30,570 nucleotides of DNA from Fibrobacter sp. UBA4375 (GTDB lineage: Bacteria; Fibrobacterota; Fibrobacteria; Fibrobacterales; Fibrobacteraceae): positions 26,541 through 57,110 of the forward strand of contig DGRZ01000051.1 in the NCBI GenBank assembly GCA_002391195.1, in the 5' to 3' direction. Under the pieces are notes generated by a model. The model was given only the letters and a program-made list of their open reading frames with translations, had not been told where the DNA came from and did not search any database. Shown here in pieces: positions 30,346 to 30,570 of the stretch (the stretch's first letter is position 1; every line of letters begins with the position of its first letter). A program made the position numbers and the translations under genes.

Positions 30346-30570
30346 TTAGCGGGCTTCGGCAGCGTCGATGATTTCCTTGAAGGTGTTGGCCTTGAGGCCT
30401 GCACCACCAATGAGACCGCCGTCGATGTCCTTCTGGGCGAGGAGGCCTGCTGCGTTGGCGCCCTTCATGGAGCCACCGTACTGGATGCGCATGCCTTCGG
30501 CAACAGCTTCACCGTAGATTTCCTTGACAACGGAGCGAGCGTAGGCCTGAGTGTCCTGAGCCTGTTCGTC
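30346..30570 (-). CDS. tpiA: Triosephosphate isomerase, C-terminal part (cut by the window edge)
   Basis: The last 74 residues are present. They contain the phosphate-binding segments YGGSMKGANA and DGGLIGGAGLKANTF, which are diagnostic of TpiA. The enzyme interconverts dihydroxyacetone phosphate and glyceraldehyde 3-phosphate in glycolysis. The catalytic Lys, His and Glu lie upstream, outside the window. It ends EAR followed by TAA. Confidence 0.95.
   Translation of the reverse strand, partial: DEQAQDTQAYARSVVKEIYGEAVAEGMRIQYGGSMKGANAAGLLAQKDIDGGLIGGAGLKANTFKEIIDAAEAR

Overview
The window reads as chromosomal DNA from a Fibrobacter-like bacterium (phylum Fibrobacterota) or a close relative. 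This is inferred from gene content only. The main clues are a giant SprA/Sov type IX secretion translocon protein, a BatD-BatE pair, a futalosine-pathway MqnC, many lipoproteins with a Cys lipobox, and several TTG start codons. I see no insertion sequence, prophage, CRISPR array or rRNA.

Layout. 1-210 is the Ala/Pro/Lys-rich end of an unidentified gene, followed by a terminator. 272-1597 is an M23 lipoprotein peptidase. On the minus strand, 1758-5388 holds two tandem S41 lipoprotein proteases preceded by a leucine-rich-repeat protein. 5614-7506 is a solitary AIPR-type (abortive phage resistance) protein followed by a run of hairpins. 7711-14547 is sprA/sov. 14699-17314 (minus) is batD-batE. 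17613-17819 looks like a compact transcription unit for a 20-residue peptide or a small RNA. 17883-18917 (minus) is mqnC. 19350-21311 is an aldolase-like gene followed by an RlmI-like methyltransferase. 21308-25481 (minus) is a histidine kinase / CheY-like / NtrC-like signalling operon. 25581-25697 is a possible 38-residue membrane peptide. 25705-27814 (minus) is tgt plus a radical SAM/SPASM enzyme. 28068-28151 is tRNA-Leu(GAG). 28341-30570 (minus) is murD, secG and the end of tpiA.

The most unusual signal is not a gene. Most of the longer intergenic gaps, and two coding regions, carry degenerate tandem repeats with a strict period of 7 bp. The unit differs from place to place (TAGGNNN, ACTCACN, CGTCTTT, ATTCCGA, AGGCACG, GTGTGGG), but the period is always 7. 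Several arrays begin exactly on a gene's stop codon. One encodes part of a lipoprotein signal peptide, and one interrupts a radical SAM protein. Two or three arrays are followed by the same GTCATCCT hairpin element, so array plus hairpin looks like a copied module.

How the genes may work together. SprA, the M23 and S41 lipoproteins, BatD/E, SecG and MurD all belong to envelope building, secretion or proteolysis. The kinase operon is a complete signalling chain, but its final regulator has a non-canonical receiver. Tgt, the RlmI-like enzyme and tRNA-Leu belong to translation. The AIPR protein is the only clear defence candidate.
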